Source: RGIG8709 sp045537065
GTDB lineage: Bacteria > Bacillota > Clostridia > Monoglobales > Monoglobaceae
Direction: 5' to 3'
Length of the DNA stretch: 24,844 nucleotides
Assembly (NCBI GenBank): GCA_045537065.1
Contig: JAZSOT010000024.1
Coordinates: forward strand, 1 to 24,844
Part shown: positions 1 through 10,130 of the stretch, piece by piece
Layout of the letters: each line of letters starts with the position of its first letter
Numbering within the stretch: the first letter of the stretch is position 1
Made by a program: the position numbers and the translations under genes
The notes under the pieces: model-generated
What the model was told of the DNA's origin: nothing
The model's database searches: none
What the model saw: the letters and a program-made list of their open reading frames with translations, nothing else

Positions 1-1
1 T

Positions 2-1516
2 ACAAAGGTGTTTGATATTACTGTTAAAGGATTAACGGGAACAGAAACTCCTACTATTGAAATTCTGCAAAAGCATGCAGAGGAAATTGATTTCTCGGTA
101 TTTTCTGATGAATACAGATTATATCTCACAAAGAATTTGAGATTACCTTCTGAATATCATGAAGGCAACTGCGAATTTTATGGTGGAATGAATATAAAAT
201 GGGAATCAAGCAATCCTGATATTGTTTCCGAAACAGGTAAGGTAACCCGTCAGGTGCTCGATACACCAGTTACCCTTACTGCAACTTATACTTCGGTAAG
301 AAATCCTGACATTTCCGTAAATGTAATTTATGAGTTGTGTGTGTGGGCAAATAGCGAAGTTATAAGTTGGGATGATTTTGAATATGTTGATGCTGAAAAT
401 GAAGGCACAAGAGTAATGAATTATGATAATGTGAAATGGGTTACTGAACTTCGAGAAGAATCTGTAACAGGTTCACACACTTTCTTTACCAAGGATTATC
501 ACCATGCGGCTAGAAAATGGGAAGATGCAAATATAGCGGTTTGTATTGATCGTTTTATGCCTTCTGAATGGCCTACAAGAACAACTTATTATTTTGAGGA
601 TGATTATGGACCAAACGATAATATGATTTTCAGTTTTGAGGTAATGCCCGAACCATTGGACGGTAGCCCATTTACGGCTTCAATCAGTGGTTTTGGAGGC
701 CCAAACTTTGATAAAACATGGTTTAGTTTTGGGAATACGACTTGGGCAAAACAATTAAAAGGTAGAGAGTGGAATACCATAACCGTCATTGATTTACGTT
801 CGGCAGGGCATCAGATTATACTGATTGACGGACAGCCTTGCCTTGATACGCCTGTGTATTCTATGGCTCTTAGCGGTTCTATAGAGCTTGATATAGGGCG
901 TTCATACAGTAATTATAAAGTATATTTTGATAATTTTATTGTAAGAAAAATGGACGATTCAGATGCAGCTGCTATTGAAAAAGCCATTGCAGGACTAAAT
1001 ATTGGCAGCGGAAAAATAGCAGAAAATCTTGATTTAACCTACACTGGAAAAGAGAGAGCTCAGATAAGCTACAAATCTTCAAATCCCGATGTTTTAACAG
1101 ATAACGGTGAGGTTATCCGTCCCGCAGAAAGCGATGAACAAGCTACTCTTACTGCATATATAAGAAGAGGTAATGTGTTGGAGACAAGAGATTACAATTT
1201 CACTATTGAAAAGCAGGATTCAAGTGTGGAATATACAATAATGCCTTTGAAACCGCAGGATAAAGCACTTTCGACGGTTTCCTTAACAAAGAACAACACA
1301 GCAGGTAATAAAGGCAGATTAGTTGTTGAACTTCGTAATCAGGGGCAGCTTGTCTGTGTAAGAAGTATAAATTTAAGCGAGCTTTCATCAGGCACGCATG
1401 ATATTTCATTCACAACTGTTGATTATTCGGATATTGAATTTTTCACCTTAAAGGCTTATGTTATTGAAGGCAATAAAATTATAAGCAATATCGAATCTAA
1501 AAGAAATGGACAGTAG
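2..1516 (+). CDS. Exported aBig / jelly-roll domain protein, 5'-truncated by window edge
   Basis: The reading frame is open to the left edge, so the true start and any signal peptide lie outside; the GTG at 8 is only the first in-frame start-like codon. Counted from that GTG, the 502 residues show an atrophied bacterial Ig (aBig) unit at about 22-110 with the hallmark WESSNPDIVS, a jelly-roll/LamG-like domain at about 120-310 ending in YFDNFIV, a second aBig unit at about 315-400 (YKSSNPDVL) and a C-terminal beta-sandwich. These modules are common in extracellular carbohydrate-active proteins of Clostridia and act as spacers or binding modules. No catalytic motif is visible, but the missing N-terminus could hold one. 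The next gene starts 20 bases downstream, implying cotranscription with the pectate-lyase-like and SLH genes. The domain calls are fairly sure; the function is not. Confidence 0.8.
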   Translation, partial: TKVFDITVKGLTGTETPTIEILQKHAEEIDFSVFSDEYRLYLTKNLRLPSEYHEGNCEFYGGMNIKWESSNPDIVSETGKVTRQVLDTPVTLTATYTSVRNPDISVNVIYELCVWANSEVISWDDFEYVDAENEGTRVMNYDNVKWVTELREESVTGSHTFFTKDYHHAARKWEDANIAVCIDRFMPSEWPTRTTYYFEDDYGPNDNMIFSFEVMPEPLDGSPFTASISGFGGPNFDKTWFSFGNTTWAKQLKGREWNTITVIDLRSAGHQIILIDGQPCLDTPVYSMALSGSIELDIGRSYSNYKVYFDNFIVRKMDDSDAAAIEKAIAGLNIGSGKIAENLDLTYTGKERAQISYKSSNPDVLTDNGEVIRPAESDEQATLTAYIRRGNVLETRDYNFTIEKQDSSVEYTIMPLKPQDKALSTVSLTKNNTAGNKGRLVVELRNQGQLVCVRSINLSELSSGTHDISFTTVDYSDIEFFTLKAYVIEGNKIISNIESKRNGQ

Positions 1517-1536
1517 AGAAAGGAGAAGTTGACCAA

Positions 1537-4500
1537 ATGAAAAAAATTTTAAGTATTTTTTTGATACTTTGCTTTGTGGTGCAGCCTTATAACTTTACCG
1601 CAGAGGCGGCGGAGTTAACGGTTGCAAGTGTAATTTACAGCGAAGATTTTGAATCCGCAGAGGGCAAAGAAATTCCCGATGGAATTACAGTTAATGGTAA
1701 TTCAGAGCAGGTTTATACCGATATGGTAGGAACTTCAAAAAGATTATGGCTTAAAAATGACAACGATATTTCCGGTGTTGCTGTTGAAAAAAAATTTGAT
1801 GCTATATCAAACAAGGTAGTAAGCGTAAGCGTTGATTATTTGCAGATTGCAAAAAAAGTAGACGGAGATAAAATTATTTCATTAAATTCCGGAAGTACGA
1901 TGGCAGCAACTATTGCCACCAAAGACGGTTCTATTGTTTATTTAACATCTCAGGATGGTTTATCATACAAAGTTATTGTTTCTGATTATTTTATAAACAG
2001 AGCATACAAAATAGAGCTTGAGGCAGACCTTGTTTCCCAAACTTGTACGGTTTATGTAGATGGAACGCAGGTAGGGGAATATGATTTTTTGAATACAATT
2101 TCTACGGTTGACTGTATTAGAATAGAATCGTCATATTCGCCCGGATTTGCAGTTGACAATTTAAAAATTACAACTGAAGAAACCGTTTCAAAAATGATAA
2201 TTGAAGGAACAAAGCAGCCAGTTATTCCTGAATTTGAAGCTCAGGAGTATGAGTACAAGGCTTATGCTTATGATGATAACGGAGTAATTGTTGAAAATGT
2301 AAATATTAACTGGAGTCTTGGTCAGGCAGTTCCTGGTGTATCATTAGAAAAAACAGGTGTCGGAACTGCAAAGCTTATTGTTCAAAGCACAGCGGCGGAG
2401 GCCTCCTTTAATATAAACGGAGAGGTTGAAGGAAGCAACGGTGAGATAAAAGGTTATTTATCCGTTAAAACAACGCCTCTTAAGGCTACAAAACTGGATA
2501 TCATAGGTTGGACTGATAAAGCGGTAATTCTTGACGAAGAGAGTGAGAAATCCTATATTGAATATCCATCTTACAGAATGCATGCAACGAAAAGAGAAAC
2601 TAATACATATCAGTACACCGTAAAAACTTACGACCAGTTCGGCAATGAGGTTGCAAATTTCGGAGATTTCATATGGGAGCTTTTCCCTATTGATGGTGAA
2701 ATTCCTGCTTGTGTTACCATAAACAGCAATACAGGACTTGTAATGGTTGACGGTGATGTTTCAAAGGAATACAGAGTTGGTTTAAGAGTAAAATCCAAAA
2801 CTGACCCGAATATGGTGGATGAACAGCAGCTTTTAGTAAGCGATACTGCGAGATATGCAGCTGATAAAGAACGTTTTGATGCAGTTATAGGCCATATTGA
2901 AAGTGTATTGAAATATGCAAGCGTAGAAGGAACACCGCTTTTATCTGATTTGATTTCCTCAAAAACCTTCAGACCCGCAGTAGTAACATTTTCTGCCGAG
3001 GATGGAATATCTTCCAATCTAATGTCTCAGAATATGCTGATGTGTTCTTTGGAAAACCTTACAAATATGACAGGTAATCCGAAATATTTTAATAAAGTTA
3101 ACGAGATATATAATTACGCAATGAAAAATTGTGTTACCGAAAATGATGCTCTTATTTGGGGCGGTCATATGACAATGAATCTTTTAACCGGTAAAATGAT
3201 TGATGATAAAATTCATTACGGAACACATGAAATAAAGATGGTTTCTCCTTATATAACTCCTCTTCTAAGGGAGGGGGTAAACTTTGCGAGTCCCCTAATT
3301 AATGAAGGAGAAGAGGATACAAACGGCGGAGGTTACGGCGGACTTCTCATAAGAAGCTTTATTGCCGGACATGCAGGCGAGGATTTTGAAAATCTTGTTT
3401 TTGAAAGACATTATTACAGTAACAGAGGCAGAGCTTCAATGGAAGAACAGTGGAAAACCCCTGAGCTTTTTGATATTGACAGATTTGGTCCTGTTGATTG
3501 TGGAACTTGGGGTGCTACTTTTCACACTGTTCCTTGTTCCATGGTAAGTATTCTTGATGAATATTTCAGAGCAACAGGCGATGAGTATGCTCTGGAATGG
3601 GCTGAAAATATTATGGCTTCTGTTCTTAATTCCGGATATGTATATTATGTTTATACGGATGATGCTGGAAAGCTTATTTATCCATCCAGAAAAGATGACG
3701 AAGGATACAGAACCTTTTTGAATCAGCAGTCTGAGCTGATGTACCGTTCAAGTAAAAAAGATGAAAGATGGTTATGGAGAGATTACAGCGAGCCAGGCGA
3801 TAAAATTAAAGTTATTGATAATAACGGTAATGAAGTTGAATTAACTCTTTTAAATAAATGGTCACAGGGAATGTATAATGACGAGGTTGTTACCCCTAAA
3901 GGAAACGGTGGTATGGAGGAACAGCTTCCTGCAATTGATGCTCAATACGGCAGACCGTGGTATGAAATGCCTAATTACTATGATTACAGCGATATAGCAT
4001 ATGGTGACCGTTTGTATAACAACTGGATTTACGGAAGAGAAGAGGATAACGCAGTTTATGAAGGTGTTGTAAATCCCGATGATATTCCCAAATCGGCAAG
4101 GCATACAACAAGATTTACAGAAGAAGAGGGTGATTTGTGTCTTAGCAATCTTGAGGTTCACAGAGGAATAGATGTTTTCTGGGAGAACGAAGGATATGTA
4201 AGACTTATACAAACTTTTGTAGATTATGCAGATATGGGCGATGAATATATTGAAAAAGCAAGAAAATATGGCCTTCAGTATTCAAAAGCCGCCTATAATG
4301 TTACAAAATTAAGATACGATGAGGATAAACTTTACTGGAACGGATATATGAGTTGGATGCGTCCTTATAAGGTTCGTGAATTAGGACTTACAGGTCTGGA
4401 AACCGATCCTTTTAATGCTGAGGAGGTTCCTGATGATAAGACGTTAAGGGATGATTTATACATATATGTGGGAGATTATCCTTCTCCTCATAACGGATAT

Positions 4501-5391
4501 TATTATAAAACCGGAGACAGCTGGGAAGGCGATCGTACTGATTTAAGACTTGTTATTAATATGCCGGATGCGATTTATACCCTAAAAAATGTTGCGGATT
4601 TAATAAAAGACCGTTATCCCGAGGATGCTGAAACTCTTTACAGAAGATGCGAATATTTGTGGAGTGTATTAAGAGATATATGCTTAAACTTCCATTATCT
4701 GGGCGATATAGGTGAGAATATGTATGATCCTCAGCCCGATATGGATTTGGGAACAACTGCAAATCTTGATTCTTCTTCTGCTTATAATGAATGTATAATT
4801 CTTGGTATGGTTCAGCTTTACCGTATAACCGGAAAAACTGAATATCTTGATTTTGCAAGAGCTGTTGCAAACAACTATGTAAGTGCTTGTTATGATAAGG
4901 ATTTGCAGATGTTTGAGGACGGAAGTGAATATTTCGTATCTTCTACAGGTTCTCATTTGCCAGCACTTCTGAAGCTGGAGTCTGCACTTATTGGACGATA
5001 TGATGAATCTATAACCGCCGATCCTGCTGTTGCTGGATATAACTGGCACGATATGGAAACGGTATATTATAACAATGCAATAGATTACAATCAGGATATG
5101 TTTTTAAATCCAAGTTCACTTTATCCGAATATAGGTGTATCCTTAAGAGATATTGATATTATTCCCGAAACTATTGAAGTAAAAGTTGGCGAAAGCGTTG
5201 AAATACCGGTTGAAATATATCCCTTTGATGCAGGTACATCTTTTACGTGGGATGTTTATGACCCGAGCGTTGCCATTGTAAATTCAGATACTATGACTGT
5301 TACGGGAAAACGACCCGGTACAACCAAAGTACGCTGTGTTGCGTGGGGTGGCTTTGGAATTGATGACGAGGTTACACTAATTGTTAAATAA
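1537..5391 (+). CDS. Secreted PL2-like pectate lyase with jelly-roll and Big_2 domains
   Basis: This 1284-residue protein has a signal peptide (MKK, hydrophobic core, cleavage near AEAA/EL at about 25), a jelly-roll domain at about 30-215, linker beta domains to about 440, a large helical catalytic region at about 450-1190 and a C-terminal bacterial Ig-like (Big_2) domain. In the catalytic region I see WGGH (H544), THEIK (E565, exactly 21 residues later) and ERH (R624, H625). In PL2 pectate lyases, as I recall for Yersinia YePL2A, the metal ligands are H109, E130 and H172 and the Brønsted base is R171, so the pattern matches with about 18 extra residues before the RH pair. The expected role is beta-elimination of polygalacturonate outside the cell. 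PL2 enzymes are usually shorter and often intracellular or periplasmic, so this architecture is unusual. A GAAAGGAG site precedes the ATG. Family assignment is moderately sure; substrate is inferred. Confidence 0.72.
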   Translation: MKKILSIFLILCFVVQPYNFTAEAAELTVASVIYSEDFESAEGKEIPDGITVNGNSEQVYTDMVGTSKRLWLKNDNDISGVAVEKKFDAISNKVVSVSVDYLQIAKKVDGDKIISLNSGSTMAATIATKDGSIVYLTSQDGLSYKVIVSDYFINRAYKIELEADLVSQTCTVYVDGTQVGEYDFLNTISTVDCIRIESSYSPGFAVDNLKITTEETVSKMIIEGTKQPVIPEFEAQEYEYKAYAYDDNGVIVENVNINWSLGQAVPGVSLEKTGVGTAKLIVQSTAAEASFNINGEVEGSNGEIKGYLSVKTTPLKATKLDIIGWTDKAVILDEESEKSYIEYPSYRMHATKRETNTYQYTVKTYDQFGNEVANFGDFIWELFPIDGEIPACVTINSNTGLVMVDGDVSKEYRVGLRVKSKTDPNMVDEQQLLVSDTARYAADKERFDAVIGHIESVLKYASVEGTPLLSDLISSKTFRPAVVTFSAEDGISSNLMSQNMLMCSLENLTNMTGNPKYFNKVNEIYNYAMKNCVTENDALIWGGHMTMNLLTGKMIDDKIHYGTHEIKMVSPYITPLLREGVNFASPLINEGEEDTNGGGYGGLLIRSFIAGHAGEDFENLVFERHYYSNRGRASMEEQWKTPELFDIDRFGPVDCGTWGATFHTVPCSMVSILDEYFRATGDEYALEWAENIMASVLNSGYVYYVYTDDAGKLIYPSRKDDEGYRTFLNQQSELMYRSSKKDERWLWRDYSEPGDKIKVIDNNGNEVELTLLNKWSQGMYNDEVVTPKGNGGMEEQLPAIDAQYGRPWYEMPNYYDYSDIAYGDRLYNNWIYGREEDNAVYEGVVNPDDIPKSARHTTRFTEEEGDLCLSNLEVHRGIDVFWENEGYVRLIQTFVDYADMGDEYIEKARKYGLQYSKAAYNVTKLRYDEDKLYWNGYMSWMRPYKVRELGLTGLETDPFNAEEVPDDKTLRDDLYIYVGDYPSPHNGYYYKTGDSWEGDRTDLRLVINMPDAIYTLKNVADLIKDRYPEDAETLYRRCEYLWSVLRDICLNFHYLGDIGENMYDPQPDMDLGTTANLDSSSAYNECIILGMVQLYRITGKTEYLDFARAVANNYVSACYDKDLQMFEDGSEYFVSSTGSHLPALLKLESALIGRYDESITADPAVAGYNWHDMETVYYNNAIDYNQDMFLNPSSLYPNIGVSLRDIDIIPETIEVKVGESVEIPVEIYPFDAGTSFTWDVYDPSVAIVNSDTMTVTGKRPGTTKVRCVAWGGFGIDDEVTLIVK

Positions 5392-5417
5392 TTCATTATA
5401 CGAAAGGGGATAGCATT

Positions 5418-8123
5418 ATGAAAAAAATATTATGTTTGATTCTTGTAATTATTACGGTGATGTCATGTTCAGTATTTGCAAAACCTGTGTTGCATGATTT
5501 AGACGAATGCAAAAGTGAGAATGATATTGTGTTTTTATATAACCTTGGAATTATTAAAGGTGATGAAAACGGATATTTTAATCCACAGAAGGATGTTTCT
5601 AGAATTGAATTTGCCGTTATGCTTTTGAGACTTATGAATCTTGATGTAGTTAACGGAGGTGTGGCGGAAGACAATTTTATAGATATTCCCAAAGGACACT
5701 GGGCATATGAAGAGGCTTATGTTCTAAAAACAATGGGAATTGTTGATGGTGTTTCTAAAACAGAATTCGGGGCAGATGAAACTGTTACATATGATCAGGC
5801 TACCAAAATGTTGGTTTCTGCTCTTGGTTATAAAGATGTAGCTGAAAGCCGTGGGGGATATCCTAATGGATATATTTCTGTTGCAACTGAGCTTCGCTTA
5901 AATGTAGGAGTTAATCCGGATGGAAATATTATAAAAAGAGATGTTGCTGCAGCGTTTATCGTAAATGCTCTCGAAAAACAGATAAGATTTGTTAATGTTG
6001 AAACAAATGAAACTCCGCTTGTAAGGCATGGTATTGAAAATTATAATGGTACTGTTACAAGCACCTATGAGCTTCAGGCTGCAGAAGAAATAGATGTGGA
6101 CGAAATCTCTATTGATAATGTGATTTACGATATGGATACAGAAAACTGTATTTTTTCTACAGAGGAGCTTTACGGAAGAAATGTTGAATATTTTACCAAG
6201 GAAATTGACAGAGAAAAAGTTATTATTCACATAAGAACAAAAGGTGAAATAAAGTCAATTAAAATCGAAGCTGATGATATACAGGAAAATAGTACGGTAA
6301 CAACACTTTATTATGAGTATGGATCTAAAGGAAAAATTGAAAGTATAAAACTTCAACCGGATAGTCTTAATGCTTATTTTAACGGGAGACTTGTTACATC
6401 AAATTATGTTAATGCAGCTCTTATGAAACCTGATGAAGGATATATAGTAGCATACGATATGGACAAAAATGGCGTTTATGAAATTGTTCAAGTGGTAAGC
6501 TATGATACTTGTGTGGTTTCAAGGATTCAAGGAAAAACCCTTTATGATAGATATAATAACAACATTGATTTTTCCGGCTATGAAAATGTAAAGGTAATCG
6601 ATGGAGAAAAAATTCTTACACTAGAAGAAATTCCTGCTGGTAGTATTGTTTCAATTCAAAGAGATAAAGAAGGAACAACGGCAAATATTTTCATTTGCAA
6701 AGATTATATTGACGGAACTATTAAAACATTAAAAAGGATTACAGATAGTTCTTACGAATATGGAATTATTACCACAAATGGTGTTTCTGATAAATACCAG
6801 CTTGCAACGGTTCTTAAGAATGCTATAAATGGAAACTCTTACAATGTGGGTAGCATAAACATTGGTCTGGAAGCAAGATTTTACCTTAACATAAGCGGGA
6901 AAATTGCGGCTTTTGATACGCTTGCTTCATTAGAAGATGATTATAAGGCCACCGAATTTGGTGTTTCAAGAACAGGTCTTATATACGGATTTATCTGGGA
7001 TGCTTACCTTAGCACAATGGGTGATCTTGAAATAAAAGTACTGACCAGAAACAACAAATATGAAGTCTTTGTAACCAAGAATCAGGAAAATATCCTGTTT
7101 GGCAGACTTTCAGGAGGCGAGTATGTTCGCAATAAGGCGATGCCCAGTGAAGTTTATAATGTAATAAAGGGTACAAAGCAGCTTATAACCTACATGCTTG
7201 ATGAAGAAGGATATTTAAAAGAGCTTTGTCTGGCAGATTCAAAGATTAATGATAGCCATCTGTTTAAAAGCACAACTCTTAAAAAATCACTTTTTAACAA
7301 CAAAACATTCAATGGTTATTATTGGGTAGACCAGGATACTATAGTTTTTGCACTGCCTGAATATATGAAGTATGAAGATTTCAACAAGGTTGGAAGATAC
7401 AACGATATATTATCCGATTCAGCATCTTATACTCTTGATATTTACGATGTTGAGGATGACGGAAGAATCGGAGCTATTGTTTATGATACCGAGGATATTA
7501 TAGAATATACCCGTGCTTCCGACGGTTATGAAATTTTCATAGATCCTACTAATTCGCCTATTATTTACGTTGAAGAGGTTACTGAACAGATGATGGACGA
7601 TGAGGTTAGAACTGTTGTAAAGGGTTGGGAAGATGGAAGATATGTTTCCCGTATTCTCGCAGATAATTTATACAGTTACTCACAAGACAGAAGCATTGTA
7701 ACTCCTGGTGCGGCGATTCAGTATGAAACCAATCATATTCATGCGGCAAAGGCTGTTAATTCCGATGAACCGGAGGAAATTGTTCTTGTTAAAAAAATAA
7801 TGAATTTTAACGAAAATAATCCAAAGAAAACCACATATGGTTATGCCGACACTCTGCTTTGGCGACAGGTTGGAGCATATACTTTGGATGACGACGGCTT
7901 AACAGTAAGCTACGGTGACATTACAGGTGTTACAGATGCAGTTATATCTTTTCGTTCCAACAAGTATTTATCGCTTTTAAAGGATGGCAGAACAATGGTT
8001 CTTTGCTATAACAAGCATGCAAAAACATTCTCAAAACGTTCCATTGACGACCTGGTAACAGGTATGGAAATTTATGTTCGTCAGAGAATTATTAATGTTA
8101 TTGACATAGTTTATTTTGAATAG
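5418..8123 (+). CDS. SLH-anchored surface protein with large unknown beta-rich region
   Basis: The 901-residue product has a signal peptide ending near VFA/KP (about 21), then three SLH repeats at about 27-73, 88-137 and 150-187. These normally bind pyruvylated secondary cell-wall polymer and tether the protein to the wall. The first repeat shows the typical LYNLGIIKGDENGYFNP pattern, the second HWAYEEAYVLKTMGIVDG. Residues about 200-901 look like a chain of small beta domains with many Asp, Glu, Tyr and Asn residues; one stretch, DMDKNGVYE, resembles a calcium-binding loop. I recognise no enzyme motif there. AAAGGGG precedes the ATG, the upstream gene ends 26 bases before and the next begins 15 bases after, so it belongs to the surface operon. 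It could be a glycan-binding protein or a scaffold; its function is unknown. Confidence 0.8.
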   Translation: MKKILCLILVIITVMSCSVFAKPVLHDLDECKSENDIVFLYNLGIIKGDENGYFNPQKDVSRIEFAVMLLRLMNLDVVNGGVAEDNFIDIPKGHWAYEEAYVLKTMGIVDGVSKTEFGADETVTYDQATKMLVSALGYKDVAESRGGYPNGYISVATELRLNVGVNPDGNIIKRDVAAAFIVNALEKQIRFVNVETNETPLVRHGIENYNGTVTSTYELQAAEEIDVDEISIDNVIYDMDTENCIFSTEELYGRNVEYFTKEIDREKVIIHIRTKGEIKSIKIEADDIQENSTVTTLYYEYGSKGKIESIKLQPDSLNAYFNGRLVTSNYVNAALMKPDEGYIVAYDMDKNGVYEIVQVVSYDTCVVSRIQGKTLYDRYNNNIDFSGYENVKVIDGEKILTLEEIPAGSIVSIQRDKEGTTANIFICKDYIDGTIKTLKRITDSSYEYGIITTNGVSDKYQLATVLKNAINGNSYNVGSINIGLEARFYLNISGKIAAFDTLASLEDDYKATEFGVSRTGLIYGFIWDAYLSTMGDLEIKVLTRNNKYEVFVTKNQENILFGRLSGGEYVRNKAMPSEVYNVIKGTKQLITYMLDEEGYLKELCLADSKINDSHLFKSTTLKKSLFNNKTFNGYYWVDQDTIVFALPEYMKYEDFNKVGRYNDILSDSASYTLDIYDVEDDGRIGAIVYDTEDIIEYTRASDGYEIFIDPTNSPIIYVEEVTEQMMDDEVRTVVKGWEDGRYVSRILADNLYSYSQDRSIVTPGAAIQYETNHIHAAKAVNSDEPEEIVLVKKIMNFNENNPKKTTYGYADTLLWRQVGAYTLDDDGLTVSYGDITGVTDAVISFRSNKYLSLLKDGRTMVLCYNKHAKTFSKRSIDDLVTGMEIYVRQRIINVIDIVYFE

Positions 8124-8138
8124 TAAAGGAGTACCGAT

Positions 8139-9977
8139 ATGACAAAAAGAATACTAGTATTGTTGCTTTCCTTTATATTAATAATTCCGTCATTTGCACT
8201 GGCGGAATCCCCCCAAGAGGCGGCAGACATTTTTACCTTTAGCGAATTAAGCTTTGAGCCTAAAGATTCTGTAACCAACGACCTTGCTTTTATAAAAAAC
8301 TTTAAAGGCTGTGATGTTACATGGTCAAGCTCGGATGAAAGCGTGGTAACAGCAGACGGTGATGTAATTCGTCCCGGGGTAGGAGAGGCTGCAGCTAATG
8401 TTGTGATTACTGCAACATTAACAGCAGGAACCTCTTATGCAACAAAAGATTTTTATGTTACCGTTCTTCCTTATGCAAGTGATGATGAAATTGTTAATAA
8501 AATAAAGTACGAATTAACCTTTGATACCTTAACAGACGAAGCCATGGAGGCTGTAACCAAGGATTTATATCTTCCTGCAACTGATGGGAATTATGGTGCG
8601 GTTATTCACTGGGAAAGCTCCAACAATGCGGCTTTAAGAGTTGTTGCAGACGGGGATGCATATAAAGGAGTTGTATCCACCGCTCATTACAGCGACGGCG
8701 TTTATTATGTGCTTTTAAAAGCCACCATAATTTATAACAATAGTTTTGCGGAAAAGGATTTTTATATTCATACGGTAGAAAAAGATATAGGCTATTCTCC
8801 TTCTGAGAAGGCTACTGCCGCAGCCAAAACTTTTGAAGCAAGCTTTCTTAGAAATAACAATATAAATGCATTGAGAAAAGATTTGGTGCTGCCTGAAATT
8901 TCGGGAGTTACAGTAAGTTATTTATCAGATAACGAAACTGTTGTTTCAAACGAAGGTAAGGTTAAAAGAAGCGTTGATAAAGATGAAAAAGTTTCTTTCA
9001 CAGTAACATTCACAAATGGAATTGAACAACTTCATAGAATTTACGCACTTGTTGTTAAAGCGGAAGGTGAAACAAGTATTTCACAAATGCTAGATGAAGA
9101 TTTAGCATGGGCAGTTGAAAGTGTTAAAGCCTCATATAGTCTTGGAAATATTATAACGGACTTAAATCTGCCAACAAGAGCGATAAACGGATCTAATATT
9201 ATATGGAAAAGCAGTAATCCTGCCGTTTTATCAAATGCAGGTACAATTGTACCGCAGGAACAGGATACAGAAGTTAAACTTACGGTTAGAGTTGCTTTTT
9301 CTGAGGATTATAGAGAGGAAACTTTAAGTCTTGTGATTAAAGCAAAGCACGACACTAATTTAAAACCAGGAAACAGTGGATCCATTGGCGGTGGTGGAGG
9401 TTCATCAGTGGTTGGAACAACAATAAAGACTGATTCTGCTTTAAAAAAGAGCATATTCAATGATATGAGCATTAGCCATTGGGCATATGAATCGGTAAAA
9501 GCTTTGTATGACAGAAAAATTATAAGTGGTACAGGTAAAAATAATTTTGAACCAGATAATGCTGCAACAAGAGAAGAGTTTGTGAAAATGCTGCTTCTTT
9601 CTAAAGGAATAGCTCCGGGTGCATATGAAACGGGCTTTTTAGATGTTTCTTCCTCTGAGTGGTATTATACTTATGTAGGGGCAGCAAAAAAAGCAGGTAT
9701 TGTAAAGGGAATTGAGGAAAATCGGTTCGGAACAGGTCTGAACATTACAAGAGAGGATATGTGTGTGCTTATTTATCGTGCTTTTTATGATGGGCAAACA
9801 GCAGAGGAATATGGATTCTATGATAGCAGAAAAATTTCTGATTATGCAAAAAATGCTGTAAATGTTCTATGCAAAAATGGTATTTTAAAAGGCGATGAAA
9901 ACAGCAATTTTAATCCTCAGGATAATGCAACAAGAGCTGAAATTGCAGCAGTATTATATAGAATTATAGGAGAGTAG
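8139..9977 (+). CDS. Surface protein: four aBig repeats, Gly-rich linker, three C-terminal SLH repeats
   Basis: The 612-residue product has a signal peptide (cleavage near ALA/ES, about 22), four aBig-like units at about 35-110, 120-213, 222-308 and 318-402, a flexible Gly/Ser linker at about 409-426, and SLH repeats at about 438-485, 500-545 and 560-608. Unit one has TWSSSDESVV and unit four IIWKSSNPAVL, the standard aBig signature. The layout is a rod held to the cell wall by its C-terminus, opposite in polarity to the preceding SLH protein. No catalytic residues are apparent. It is the last gene of the surface operon: AAAGGAG precedes its ATG, and a 153-base gap follows. A stalk or adaptor role for the operon's enzymes is likely but inferred; aBig domains also occur in adhesins. 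Confidence 0.85.
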   Translation: MTKRILVLLLSFILIIPSFALAESPQEAADIFTFSELSFEPKDSVTNDLAFIKNFKGCDVTWSSSDESVVTADGDVIRPGVGEAAANVVITATLTAGTSYATKDFYVTVLPYASDDEIVNKIKYELTFDTLTDEAMEAVTKDLYLPATDGNYGAVIHWESSNNAALRVVADGDAYKGVVSTAHYSDGVYYVLLKATIIYNNSFAEKDFYIHTVEKDIGYSPSEKATAAAKTFEASFLRNNNINALRKDLVLPEISGVTVSYLSDNETVVSNEGKVKRSVDKDEKVSFTVTFTNGIEQLHRIYALVVKAEGETSISQMLDEDLAWAVESVKASYSLGNIITDLNLPTRAINGSNIIWKSSNPAVLSNAGTIVPQEQDTEVKLTVRVAFSEDYREETLSLVIKAKHDTNLKPGNSGSIGGGGGSSVVGTTIKTDSALKKSIFNDMSISHWAYESVKALYDRKIISGTGKNNFEPDNAATREEFVKMLLLSKGIAPGAYETGFLDVSSSEWYYTYVGAAKKAGIVKGIEENRFGTGLNITREDMCVLIYRAFYDGQTAEEYGFYDSRKISDYAKNAVNVLCKNGILKGDENSNFNPQDNATRAEIAAVLYRIIGE

Positions 9978-10130
9978 TTATATAAACTGAAACAGTCAGA
10001 TGCCTTTAAAAGCCATACTGCTAGCTATTTTGAGTAACTTTGTTATAGGATAAAATTCCTAGTGTTTCGGCTTATACAATATGATAATTGGAATAATTGC
10101 ATTTAATTATAAAAAGGATTGGTTTTGGTT

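Noticed and set aside
4556..5049. Long open frames on the - strand inside the lyase gene, and similar antisense frames elsewhere
   Set aside because: They overlap strongly supported genes, lack ribosome sites and recognisable domains, and are shadows of codon bias.
5418..5490. Lipoprotein signal (VMSC) in the 901-residue SLH protein
   Set aside because: The lipobox is poor and a normal signal peptidase site VFA/KP fits better; SLH repeats already provide anchoring.
10046..10061. TAGGA-TAAAAT-TCCTA hairpin as a terminator after the SLH operon
   Set aside because: The stem is only five pairs and no T-tract follows. I see no convincing terminator in 9978-10130, and no clear promoter either.
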